In this document: piece by piece, positions 48,081 to 59,753 of the stretch | Layout of the letters: every line of letters begins with the position of its first letter | How positions within the stretch are numbered: position 1 is the stretch's first letter | Assembly (NCBI GenBank): GCA_001986395.2 | Contig: MQVO02000014.1 | Location: 744,001-808,000, forward strand | Reading direction: 5' to 3' | Length of the DNA stretch: 64,000 nt | Origin: Irpex lacteus | Lineage: Eukaryota > Basidiomycota > Agaricomycetes > Polyporales > Irpicaceae | Notes under the pieces: model-generated | The model's database searches: none | Told to the model about the DNA's origin: nothing | Seen by the model: only the letters and a program-made list of their open reading frames with translations | Made by a program: the position numbers and the translations under genes

Positions 48081-48463
48081 CATCTTAGCTTTTTTCGGAC
48101 CAGGGCCTCTTTCTATTCTTTACTTGCTTATCGCTCACAATGCGACCGTGTTGTCTTATTGCCTGTACCTTTCTCGCTGCTTTGAATACTCGCTGGCGTC
48201 TTTCGTTTCAACCCTGTACATCTACTTCAGACACCTCCCATGCTTTGACTAGCGCGTATAATGATGTATCATACTTTGCTTTCCCCTCTCTTTGTTACTT
48301 GCTACACTCCTGTTCGCAGTCGTGTCACCTCATGACTAGTAACGAGTCTATTCTGTTACTTCGTACATGTTCTCTAGCCCGGTACCCCTGCTGGTCTAAA
48401 TACACCTGATCTCTTAGGAAAGCCTTGTGGGAATTCTAGAAGACAACAACGACGAGTCAGACC
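48081..48463. other. Convergent intergenic region
   Basis: 3' ends of the Ser/Pro-rich gene (+) and the HEI10-type gene (-). Nothing else is seen. Confidence 0.4.
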
Positions 48464-50160
48464 TCACGAGTGTGTGCTGAACATGTGGAACTGACGTCTT
48501 TGTAGCGGTCTGCCTTGTTGATCCCGAGGAATACCCCACCCGTTGCCCCCGCCTCCAGTCACAGTCGCACGGCGCACGGGATGATTACCAATAAGCATCT
48601 CGACTTCGTTTCCGCTGTCCGACTGGTCCGAAACTGTGGTGGCAGATCTGAACGGGGGGTTGTGATTGTGAGTATTGGAATTGAAAGGGTGTCTCTGTGC
48701 TTGGGGTTGCATGCGTGGGGGTTGTGGTCGCCAGCTACCAGGCATGTGTTGTGCAGTTCGATTGGTGATGGGTGTGCGTTGAATCTACTCGAACTCAGCG
48801 ATAACGTTGTTAATCGAGCGTCGGATCACTGACCCCATTTGCTTCCATATTGCCCACTACTGCACCGACATCAATCCCAGTTCCGGCAGCTGAAGCTTGA
48901 GCTTGAGGTACAGCACGTCCCGAGGCCAGGGCTGGTGTGGCCTGGGGGTTTTCCGGCGCAAGAATCGCTTTCCGTTTAATCTTGTCATGCTGGGCCTACG
49001 GTGCTTTCGGTTGATGGAACCATGATAGAACCACAAGTTTATGTACCTTTAGCTTTTGGTATTCTTTGTCACGTTCTCGGACGGCTTCCTGAAGTGTGGC
49101 AGATTTCCTTCTCTCTGTCTCCAGCTCACGTTGCAGCTCTACGGATAGTAGCGTCTAGAACGTCGGTTTGTAGGTAATGGGGGTACACACCTGCTATCTT
49201 GTTATTCAGGAGACTGATCTCGCCGTTTGCTATCGCGTAGTCAGCAGAGGTGCAGGAGCGAGTAAAGTAAAAGATTTCTTAGTCCGGTATACCTTCTCTG
49301 ACGACATTGTGAAGCTCCTTCTGCATCTGTGCGTTCTTTTCATTAACGCTTCGAACAACGGCCTGCTGAAAAGAGCTGGATTGCATTTCATCTTCTGGCG
49401 CTGACCCCGTCCACTATAGCACGGTAAACCTACTGTTCTTGGTGTAATTGGTACTGCCAGAACGACATTGCTCTGAGAACGTTTAGCGTACGCATGTGAG
49501 GAGCCTGTGACCACTCGCCTACTGCATATCTCCAGAATTACGGTGGGATATAGCCCGGAGAGAACTGACTAGCATATATAGACGTCATAGACCATCCTTT
49601 CTAACGTAAAAGGCGCATATACTCACTGTCTTATAATCATTAGTAGGATTCAAGGAGCATACCTGTAAATGTATTAATTAATACTCATCAGGATCTTAAA
49701 GAAGTAGTACGTACAACAACGTCATCTCTACATCATAAAGAGACGGTCAGTACATCGAAGATACGCAGTTGAAGAACACACGGCTCAGTCAACGAAGTAT
49801 CGCAAGCTCCATAAAAGAGTTAGCAATGCAGCGCAAATAGCATGAGCTTGCTCAATACCTGGACACAATCTTGATGCGTTGAATAGCTCATTGGCACACT
49901 CGACTAGATAAATTTCTGTTAATTGTCCAAGCATCACAATATGGTAGGCTTCAAACCGCAGAATATATGCGAGCCTGCAGCATAGTAATAAAATGTGAGT
50001 ATAGTTGCGTGTGCTCAGGTTGTTTGTCGTACAGGTTGTCTGTCACAGCACAAACTCTCAGTACACCGAAGTGACCAAAGCAGTTCCAAGAACATACCAC
50101 AACAGCCTTCTCTGAGAGTACCTTCCGACAATTTAACCTATTGCACTTCAGGTTATCCAT
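48464..50160 (-). CDS. HEI10/CCNB1IP1-type RING protein (Zip3 family), built from micro-exons
   Basis: A SUMO/ubiquitin ligase family that marks meiotic crossover sites. From ATG 50160 the first exon gives MDNLKCNRLNCRKVLSEKAV. Then come very small exons: 49957-49974 (18 nt, SHIFC), 49859-49903 (45 nt, VECANELFNASRLCP), 49782-49806 (25 nt, ACDTSLTEP), 49715-49727 (13 nt, DDVV) and 49627-49662 (36 nt, VCSLNPTNDYKT). Joined, the RING reads C-x4-C, CSH, C-x2-C, CPAC. Next are VLSGLYPTVILEIC, MSFWQYQLHQEQ, SFQQAVVRSVNEKNAQMQKE and a coiled coil to KEYQKLKAQHDKIKRKAILA. The tail is Pro/Gln/Asn-rich (MPGSWRPQPPRMQPQAQRHP) and ends at TGA 48466-48464. RING plus coiled coil in this order fits HEI10 well. 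Splice choices after 49560 are less sure. Confidence 0.83.
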
Positions 50161-50503
50161 GTCCGATTAGAGGGTATACGTGTGGTGTTGGTGTGGAAAG
50201 AAGACAAGATGTAGTATGGTTCCCGACATCCGTTTACTTGTGCCCGAACGCGGTCGGCGGGCGCGTCATTATGTCACACCCACATGGGTTATTAGTAACG
50301 CGTCACATTCTATCCGCAACGTCGATGCAACAGCACAACAAAAAAGTCCGTACTATAATCAATGGAAATATATGAGAGCAATACATACGAAGATGGCATG
50401 AAATAATGGTTCATATCGGTGGACAATGTTTCTGGAACAAACACAATATAATGGGTAATCAGCAAAGCGGGATATCAAAGCAGAGTGACAGAACGCGACA
50501 TGA
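50161..50503. other. Spacer between HEI10-type and GAR genes
   Basis: About 340 bp: promoter side of the HEI10-type gene and 3' end of the GAR gene. No feature is supported. Confidence 0.4.
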
Positions 50504-53500
50504 TCAAGGGCGCCATACTGGCTGCTTGCGGTTATGTGAGAGTGAGGTCGCAGGGCGTTGTGGCCTGGTGGGAGTTTCTGGTCTTGATGATATGGAATCA
50601 CGGTCGGCGCGGCGAATAAATTGCATGGCGTGTAACGGAGACCCCGGTGAGGAAGTCTTGATCGTTCGAGGGCTCGTGCCACTGGGAGTAGACAAGGCGA
50701 ATGAAGGAATGAATGGCAATTGTGGTTCGGGAGTGTGTGGAGGGAGTGGGGGACTCTGTGCTTTTTCTGACATAGCTTGGGCGAGAATCGCGGAGCTGAT
50801 CCATTTCTCCTCCTGCGCCTTCTTGTGCGGCGGGGATTCGGTCAGAGGAAGTACCCGGAATGAATCAGCAAAATGCTCTTTGATGAATCTGGATAATATT
50901 CAGTACATATAGCACGTAATTTCCTGATTCAGCAACTTACTTGGAAAGCTCAGTCCAGCCGCCACCAACTCTGACCATGACTGTCTGGGAACGAAGGATT
51001 CGACAAAAACATAGTTTGGGATCATCGTCTCCGCCGATCCAATATTTACCGCTCTGGTCCTTCCAAGTCTCCGCTACGACCTCGATATTGATGTTGACAG
51101 GGAGACTGTTAATGACGTCACCGACAGCCATGTCCAGCTTATTCTTCGGATTCGGTATGTAAGGTGTCTTCACTGTGCTGGAAGGTTTTCTCGGGGGCGG
51201 AGACTTCGGTACGTTAGGGAATGACTGACGGGGAGCTCGTGACCAAGTTGGCCGACTGGAGGACAGAGATGAACGAGGAGCATGTACACTCGAACGAGAC
51301 TGAGAACGAGGAGCGTGTACACTCGAACGAGACTGAGATCGCGGCATGTCAGTCACAAGAGGCGAAGCAATTCGCTCATGTGTGCTCTGTCCGGTCCTGG
51401 CACGTGGGCGATTGCCTTGTGCACGAGCCCCGCTTCCTTGCGGAGGAGTTGCCCTATGCGGAGATTCGATAATAGTTGAGATTGATGCATTGATACTCGA
51501 AGAGCGTTGACGAGAGGCGAATGTCGATGTGTATAACCGTGAACTTGTGACAGGGGTTGTGGTCGATGGATTAGAGACAGAACGAGTAGTGGAAGCTCTA
51601 CTCGATGACCTGCTGGGTGCCCCCGAAGACTCTCGAGAGATAGAACGCCTAGAGATCGGTGGAGGAGCAAGGTATTTGCTGCCCGGCGGAGCAGCGGAAA
51701 GCCGAGAATATGATGGACCAGGTTTCCTCTGCTCTGCCTGCATCGGAAGTGGAGGAACAGGAGAGGGCGCGATGAGAGCTCTGCTAGGACCAACGCTCAT
51801 CGCACTGGGAGGGCGGGATTTGCGACCATCAACACGATCGTTACCCATGGCTTGCAATTCCTCCCAGGTCTGTGTAATGCGGTCACATTCTGACGTGATG
51901 CGGCTATCCCCTACAAATGATTTCGCATGAGAGATCAACTCCTGTACAACTTTGTCAGTAAACGCCAAACGGTCCGAAATCTGGTCTTCCGGAGGACGAG
52001 AGGTGTCACTGGTATGTAACGTGGACAAGGTCGCCGTCGGAGGAGCAGGATAGCTGTCGATATGTTCCAAAAGATCACTCAACAAATCGTCGCATCGTTG
52101 AACGATTGCACCGAACTCTGAGAGGCAGCAGATGCTTTCCAGCATCTTTTCGGAGGCTTCGAGCTCTGAGCGCAAAGAGCGTAGTTCAGCATCCACATAT
52201 GGGGCGGTCGGTATCGAGGCAGGCAGGGTCTCAACTTCACGTTGTAAAGATTCTAGTTGGTGCTTGATTGCATCGACGGTTTCTGGGGATGGCAAAGAGG
52301 ATGTCGTGTCTCGAGGTGGGCGAGCTGTTTCGTTGATATGCAGGGACCGTAAGCGCTTCCTGAAGCCAACGATAAGAGTTTGTAAGGTGGCATCCTCGTC
52401 CGATTTCGTAGAATCCATGGAATCCGTTCTTGTGATGCCAAACACATCTTGTACCCGTCGTTAGTTAAAGTCGCAACCCTGTATACGGTATACTCACCGG
52501 CTCGATGGGTTGGATTTGCACGTCCCTTGCCCTTCGATGGTTGTTCAACAGGCTCAATCGGATGAACTGCGCGAGGCTTGCTAACGGTCCGCGGTGTAAC
52601 CTGCTGAGAGTCCTTGGCAATGCGCCTCGTACGTGTTTCACGTTCCTCTACTGGTCTCTGTGCTCCCGCGGCTGGCCTATCGACATGTGCTTTCTTTTCC
52701 GTCTCGGCTCGAGCTTCCGCCAGCGCCGCCTGAGCAGCTCTCGCGTTTGCTTTGGCCTCCTCCGCTTCTTCTCGCAAAATCTTCTCTTTTTCTTGACGCA
52801 ATCTCTCCTCGTTCAGTCGCAGCGCTTCTTCTTTCTCACGCAGTAGCCGCTCCTCTTCCTCCCTACGCGACCTCTCTTCCTCCCTACGTAGCCTCTCTTC
52901 CTCCTCCCCACGTAGCCTCTCCTCCTCTTCCCTGCGGAGCCCCTCTTTTTCCTCCCTACGCAGCCTTTCCTCCTCTTCCCTGCGCAGCCTCTCCTCTTCC
53001 TCCCTGCGCAACCTCTCCTCCTCTTCCCTACGCAGCCTCTCTTCTTCCTCTCTGCGCAGCCGCTCCTCTTCCTCTCTACGCAGCCTCTCTTCTTCCTCCA
53101 TGCGCAACCGTTCTTCCTCACGACGTAGCCGCTCAGCCTCCTCTGCAGCGGCTGTAGCTGCAGCCTCAGCCTCTAGTCGTATGCGTTCGGAATGCTGCAT
53201 GTCAGAGAGCTGTTCCGAGAGCACCTCAATACTCTCCGTCCAATGTCCGAGCTTGCTCTTCGCCTCTTCAACAGCTTGTCTACGAGGAGCCAGAACCGTT
53301 GCATCATAAGACGGGTCGCGACTGGAAGAAACACTCTCTAGGCTTTCAAATAGTTCTCGTACGTCCTGGTAAGAGGTGGCAAGAGACTGTCCCTTTTGAT
53401 GGTGCAAGTCGTCTACCTTGGCTGAGATGGACTGTAAAGTGGCGAGGTCGATAGGCTTCTGGTGATCGTTCAAGGAGGCCTGCAATACGTTCAGAGCGGT

Positions 53501-56350
53501 CGTCGCCTCATAAAGTTCCTCAGATACTCCAGTCACAGCGACATCAACGGCTCGTGCCTGCTGTGCCCACCGGAAATGATCAGAGGACCGAGAGACAGCC
53601 TCAATCTCGCCGGCCAGGAGGATACTATACGAGTTAGCATCCGCTCTGACAGCACGGTCAAGTGATGCTGTGTCGAATGGCACGCCGGCCTGCGCTGCCT
53701 GCCGGACGACCTCCAGACTAAAGCCTGTAGAGATAGAAAATCGTCTTCTGGCAGTGGACGACGCAGAAACTGAGACGCGAGGCCGGTCCCCAGAACCGAC
53801 AAAAGGTACACGAGAGGACAGCTTGTCCTGGAATGTTTTCACATCCGCTGTAAGCTGCCTAACTTCGCTCTCGAGCTTCGCCTCCTTGTGTTGTAGATCA
53901 TCGGCAGAAAGGGCCCCAATGAGGATATCTTGTGCCCCTTCATCGAGCTGCAGTTTGAGGTGTTCTGAACGCATCTGTAGCGCGTGGACTTCGTCACTGA
54001 TAGCCTCCATTTCCGACGCCTGTATTTGCACTTGTGACCAAGACTGCGTCAGCCGTCTCAGCTCATCGAGTGACTGTTGTAGCCCAGTGGAGCAGCCAGA
54101 AAGGTATGTGTTCAGAGTGGGGCCGACGGACGTGGTGACGGCTGACAAGGGAGTAGTAATGGCAGCGCCCATTGTGGATATCAGGCCATCGATTTGCTCG
54201 TTGGCCTGAGCGACGGTCAACTCGGGCATAGCAAGCACGGACGAAGGGCTCTCGGGAGTGAGTAGAGCAGCATCCTGGCTGGCGTTCGGCTTGTACATCT
54301 GCCTTTGTATGGCTTCCACCACGTCGTAGCGTAGGCTGTCAACTTTATCAAACGTCTCTGCCATAGATGACCAGATGGATCGACACTTGCGAAGCGTCTC
54401 GACTCTTGATGCGACCGACGAACGGATGTTGATGGCGGAAGTACGGTAGGAAGCAAGACGGTCAAATGCTGCGATAGAGTCTTGTCTGAACTGCGCATCG
54501 ATCCCTTGGCCGGGCAATGCAGCGAGGGCGACACGGCCAGAAGAAACAGCATCGTTGGCCGCCCTTTCGATTTCGTTGACGCTATCGAACAGTTCTTGAA
54601 AGTGAGCGAGAAATACGGAGTGACTGTTAGAATGAAGGCATGATTCGGAGGTGAGCGTTGGGGGTGAACCGTCCCCAGAGTCGCTTTCGATACCAGTTTC
54701 CAGACGATGCGACAGCGATTCGAGCCGAGTCGTAAGATCCACGGCCGTCTTAGATAAAGCGTCAACTTTCTTGACCCTGTCGAGGATGGCATGATACTCC
54801 TTCGCAGCCCGCTCTGCTTCAGAAGCTTGTTCCTGTGTAGAAGCTAACTCTGCGGTGAGAATGTCAGAGATCTCGTCATTGGCACTATCTTGATCGGGAA
54901 ATAATGGATGAGTTGGCCGGAGGAAGACACTGATAGAGGAAGACGGATTTTCGCGCATCTTCAAACGCTTCGATAACGCGGTTGCACGGGAAAGAAATGC
55001 ATTATCTTGACGGCTCGTGGGGTGGCTTAATTTAGCGATCTCAATCTCCTCGAGAAGTGTCTGAGCGGTGGACTTGTCTCTTGCGGTCTCAACATAGATC
55101 TCGTCGGCTCTGTGCATGGATTAGTGCACAGCGGCGTGATATCGAGTGAAGTGCATTACTTCTTCCATTGCATAACGACACCCATGATAAACTTGCCAAC
55201 ATCCTCCATCTCGTTAATACCCTTGTCTTCAAGCTTATCTTGCTCGTCCAATAGTTCATCAGGGACAGGTTTGCGGCTATCATCTATCAGCTTGTCCAGT
55301 GCTTTCCCAGCGGCAGTAATCTTCGAGTGACGCAGAGAAGATACACGGCTGGCGAACTGAGCAGCATCACGAGACAGTGTTTCAGCGAGTTTAAAGCGCT
55401 CTCCGCGAGAAAGTGCGAGGGATGATATGGTAGAGTCAGACGCGGTAGACATGAGTGAGCTGACAGAGCTTTTCCGGCGTAAAGTGGGTAAGGGAGACGG
55501 TTCGCTCGCCGGCGGGCTGTCTTCGTCATCGTGAACACGGTCGTATACAGAAGGCGACCAGCGAGCTCGGGTGGCAAGAAACGTGCTCAAGTCAGCTTGA
55601 AGGTTACGCAGTTCTACCCATGAGGCAATGCGTCTCTCCTCCCATGTGAGCCGGTCACCCAGGAGTTCCAACCTGTTCGATCTGTCGCGTAAGAGGCGCA
55701 GCAACTTATCGAGTGCGTAAATAGTCGTCAACGTGAGCTCTATCAAGTCCGTGTCCGCTGGCGACAGGTTCCGTTGCGCAGCGGCTTTAGAGAATATTAA
55801 CCATCAGAAAAGACATGGACCTGCAGGCTACAACACACGCACCTTTCGTGAACTTCTTCAGCTTCCGCAACTCCCCTGAATCGAATATCTCGGTTTCCTT
55901 TTCGATCTTATCATGTTCCACGAGCCATTGATTAAGCTCTTCACGCGTTGGCAGGCCGGGTATTTCTTCGGCGGACGCGCGCACAGCGTCCAACCCTACA
56001 AATACCTCTATAGGAGGCATCTGCTCAAGGAGCTAGCACAAATGTGTTCATTCTCGTACCACATCTTCAATGAGTATGAAACTCACTCTTGTCTTCTCCT
56101 CAATCCATGCCTTGCGCTCGCTGAACTCCTGCAACTCGATGACCTCGCGCCATTCCAATGCCTGCTCTTCTCCCGCACTCTCTGGCGACCTGGGTCTCTC
56201 CGCTCTAAAGGGTATCGCTGCAATAATGGAAGGGTCCAAATTGGGAATTATAGGCAATGTTGTGGACGATGACGAGGTGGTTGGCACAGTGGTAGTTACG
56301 GCGGACTCGGAGGCGGCATCCAGTGACGGGTCCTTGTCAGAACTTGACAT
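50504..56350 (-). CDS. Large coiled-coil protein with GAR (Gas2-related) domain
   Basis: A probable microtubule-binding cytoskeletal protein of about 1,870 residues. Exons run MSSSDKDPSLDAASESAV (start 56350), PPIEVFVGLDAVRASAEEIP, ELTLTTIYALDKLLRLLRDR, a long coiled-coil exon (about 55113-52500, spectrin-like helices), an ER/K-rich tract, a Ser/Arg/Pro-rich basic region with a 33-bp repeat, then the GAR domain: KNKLDMAVGDVINSLPVNIN, IEVVAETWKDQSGKYWIGGD, CFCRILRSQTVMVRVGGGWT, ELSKFIKEHFADSF. The last part appears only after removing an intron (about 50903-50941); without it the frame would stop inside the domain. A Pro/Ser tail ends at TGA 50506-50504. The order (helical rod, basic Ser/Arg region, GAR) recalls spectraplakin tails; no calponin-homology domain or EF-hands are seen. 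Confidence 0.85.
51271..51336 (-). repeat. Two 33-bp direct repeats in the GAR gene
   Basis: Copies at 51271-51303 and 51304-51336 differ at one base and encode the 11-residue unit RSQSRSSVHAP twice, inside the basic Ser/Arg region. Confidence 0.9.
52760..53150 (-). repeat. Tandem 24-bp repeats coding for an ER/K helix
   Basis: Imperfect 24-bp units, about 15 in number, encode RLRREEEE and variants (RLRMEEEE, RLRGEEEE, RSRREEEE). On the plus strand this is a strong pyrimidine-rich tract. The alternation of four acids with R-L-R-R predicts a stable single alpha-helix. Confidence 0.88.
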
Positions 56351-56930
56351 AGCAGGCAAAGCGACGGCGACCGAGGATGTTTAAGATGTTCTTGAAGTGG
56401 TTAGTATTGTGAACAGGTCTTTCCTCATGGCGAGAGGAGGTGGCGACGACGCGCTGCGTAGAGCCTACAACGAGGCACGGAACGCAGTATTTAGTACTCA
56501 CGGTAATTGTCAGAAATTGTCGGAGGTCGCTCTACACCGGGCGCCTCGGCGTTGTGGCGTGGCGCTCGTGCCCACACTTGGCCCCACAACTTCGAATTCG
56601 ATTTCCGGGTAACATGGACAAGAGGCACGAGATTGCATTTGCCAAGCGACAGGATATACTATTCACGAAGTGATGATGCAGGGCTAAAGAACAGTGTCCA
56701 AACTGCGGCAGCAAGATAACCGATGCGGGTGGAGACGAAGAAACGTGGTACAGGGTCAAGAAAAGAAAGTACAAATCTGAGTGCTTGGTAAACGAAAAGA
56801 GTACTTGAACTACATATCAAAAAGGATTACACAGAAGGTCGAAGAGCAAGTGAGGAATAAGATAATAGTTTACACACATGTAGAATAGATCCTCGGGGCG
56901 TGATATTTCGAGGTACCCGTCGACACCTGA
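56351..56930. other. Spacer between GAR gene and BEM1
   Basis: About 580 bp holding the GAR-gene promoter and the BEM1 3' end. No gene is supported. Confidence 0.4.
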
Positions 56931-58942
56931 CTACTCTGAATCAGCATACAGGACAAGCCGGTCTGTGTGATCCAGCCACAGCCGTAATTCCTCGTCATCT
57001 GTAAGCTCCATCAATGTATTGTTGACGCTGTCCCGGTACCTGAGGCTCATCACATTATCGCCAAGTCGAGCCTGCACCTTGTCCATAAGCTGCGCGTGAG
57101 TTACACGGGGGTGAACCCGAATCGCCACCAAGTCATCCGATATTTTATCGTATATCTTGATTTTGATGAACGCAGTTTGAGGAATAGATGAAGAAATCGG
57201 TGGGTTGGCGGAAGAAGGTGTTCGCCCTTGGCTAGAGGCAATAGATGGTGCGAGAGAGGAGCGTATCGGTGATCTGTCGTTCGAAGAGGACATGGAAGAT
57301 CGTGGGTAGCCATTCGCCTGGAACGTATCGATCTCCAGAGAAGACCCATTGCGCCCATGACCATATCCACCTGGGTAATCGACGACTGAATGGTTCCGGG
57401 AGCTCGACCTTGAGTGAGTCATACTCCGTGACGTCCCATTCTTGTACATGGATGCGGTCGACTCTGCCCTCTGATGGCTAGCTCGTTGGTCGTATTCGCG
57501 GGCACTGCTCCTGTGATCCTTGCCCAGGTAGTCGCTTTCTTCATACCCGGAGTCCGGTCCGCCGGAGAGTCGCATGCGGGAGAACTGGTCATGAACACCA
57601 TATTCGGTATCCACGTTCACTTGTGTGTCGTGTTCGTATGGTAACGACTCGATGTAACGAACTTGCGGCTCAATATCAGCAGAGGCGTCGCCGGGTTTCG
57701 TCGCAAAGAATTCTCGGACCAGAGCACTCTCGTTAACATGTCTCACCCCCTTCTCGGAGAGGGCACACAGTTCTTGGAGGTACTGATCCAGCTCCTGTCT
57801 CCTGGAGATCGTGATCTGATTATCGACGTGGGGGGCAGGACCAGGCATGTACGGGAGTGTGCGACCTGCGCTTTGCCGACCTGCTTCTCTGGGAAAGGTA
57901 TCGAGTAACGCCACTTGGAAGTCATAGAAGTCGTTGTATGATCGGAACAATACAAGTTCCTTTGCGGGAGGGAGGACACCGCTGGCGTACGGTTGGAAGA
58001 TGGCGTGAACTCGGAACCAGTACTCCTCCATCTCAAAGTGGAATGACTTCACGTCGGCAGAAACAAGAATACCTTCCGGGAGTAAAGGAGGCTGAGAAGG
58101 TTCCTCGGGAAACTGTTGATGTGTATGCGAACTGGGAGAAGGCCCTTGGACGTTGATGTCAGGGGAGTGAGGTGCAGCGGATTTCCTCTCAGAAGACGCC
58201 GATGCAGGAGGAGATTGGGCAAGAGCGGCTTCGTCGAGAACGCCTAGGGAGATGGAGTTTGCCTTGTAGTTCATTATTTGGCGCTTCCACTCCTCCACCG
58301 GTGGCAGAGCACCGCGCTCTATGAGCGAAGCGACATCTTCTATGGGTTGTGAAGTGGCGGGATCACGGAATTCCACGAAAGACACTGGGATAAGGCCAGG
58401 GCGACCCAACTTCCCAATAGGCTTTGCTACCAGCCATTCACGGTTGGATTGCGCGACTACTGTAACAGCATCACCTGCTTTTGCATCCAGTTCATCTGCT
58501 CGCTCTGCGGTGAAATCATGGAGGACCACAGCGTAGAACGTCTGGGGCTTCCCCGTGTCCGAGCGTTTCAGTGCTGTGGGCAACGGGGTGCGGGGACTGC
58601 GGGGAATGCTCGATACAACTTCCGACGGTGAGATCAAAGACACACGCACGTTGCAGATCCCTTCAGAAACTCCTCAAACATGTGCACCGGGACAAGCCCG
58701 CGTGCGGATGTGGACGGGTTGCTTGCCTCGTACCAAAGACCGTCTTCTGGGTCCTTGAGAACATGGAAGAAATCGCCTTTCTCGAAGGACAGCTGGTGCG
58801 GAGACTGGGATTTGTGGGACTGAAGTGCCCTTATGACTTTGATAGGCGGTTGTATGGCGAGTGCGGGCTTGGATAAGGGCGGCAAGGGACTAGAAATGTG
58901 GGTTTCTTTGCTGCTGCCGAAAGACTTGCGGATGCTCTTCAT
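56931..58942 (-). CDS. BEM1: BEM1/Scd2-type polarity scaffold (SH3-SH3-PX-PB1)
   Basis: A scaffold that binds Cdc24, PAK kinase and Cdc42 at sites of polarised growth. Exon 1 from ATG 58942 (MKSIRKSFGSSKETHIS) holds the first SH3 (PPIKVIRALQSHKSQSP, LSFEKGDFFHVLKDPEDGLW). A 53-nt intron (about 58608-58660) leads to the second SH3 (TFYAVVLHDFTAERADELDA, LGRPGLIPVSFVEF). The PX domain follows (SFHFEMEEYWFRVHAIFQPY, ELVLFRSYNDFYDFQVALL, ISRRQELDQYLQELCALSE). After a Ser-rich linker the C-terminal PB1 reads FIKIKIYDKISDDLVAIRVH, then DSVNNTLMELTDDEELRLWL, with acidic residues that can pair with a basic Cdc24 PB1. All four domains are present in the family order; about 650 residues. Confidence 0.94.
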
Positions 58943-59753
58943 CGGAGGGGTGTAAATGAAAATATACAGGTAGAATGTCGTGAGGGGGCGTGAAGAGATG
59001 AGGTCGTGAGAGGAGAGAAGAGCAGAGACGTCCCAGCGACCCGTGCAGTTGTAAGCTGAACCTGCTGAAACAGATTTTCCCACGCGAAACAATAATGCAG
59101 TACTACGCCTACAATAGACGCACGCATCGGAACTGAGATCTATTGTGTCGATCAAGCTGCGCGTTCAGCACAAACGGCCTCAATCTGCCATCTCCTTCAA
59201 GTTGCCATACCAGAACATCTCTCTTGAGTCTGTATAACGGTCGCTGTAAGTAGCAATGTACTCGTCTACTCGTGTTCTCAATTCCTTGTCCTAACAACGA
59301 AGAAACAACATCACTAACGACCGTCATGTTCTCGTTCAGTCATGACAACTCCGAGCCTCCCATCATCGGATAGCACATTGTCTCCCCGACTTCCTCGTGG
59401 TCCCGGTCGTTTTGATATTTTTCCCTATCCTCGTAACTTGCGCATGTCGATCAGCGCAATCGCATCAGTGATTTGCGCACATCCTCACGCCACCGTCACC
59501 TGTCCTGCCAGGACAGCAGCATAGCATGACGAGCCTGAGTACCACCAAAGGTGATCAAGCTTTGTTATGAAATTTTGCCCTTGTGCGATATACGTGTATA
59601 CGTGTACTCGTAGGCGAGTCACTCCTTCGTCTGATGGGTAGCTATTCGTGGTAGTCATATTATACATTTCGCAGCACCGTAATATAACTGACAGATCCCT
59701 AGTATGTCAACTATTGCCGTGCTCAAGTTGCGATGCACGCATTACTCAGTACT
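58943..59753. other. Intergenic region
   Basis: About 810 bp between BEM1 and the first DUF6534 gene. No supported feature. Confidence 0.4.

Noticed and set aside
50937..50939. TAA as the end of the GAR protein
   Set aside because: It falls inside an intron: splicing about 50903-50941 completes the GAR domain (SKFIKEHF) and extends the protein to 50504.
52633..53157. Plus-strand frame rich in Pro/Leu/Ser opposite the ER/K repeat
   Set aside because: It is the antisense image of the 24-bp repeat; the minus strand forms one continuous gene.
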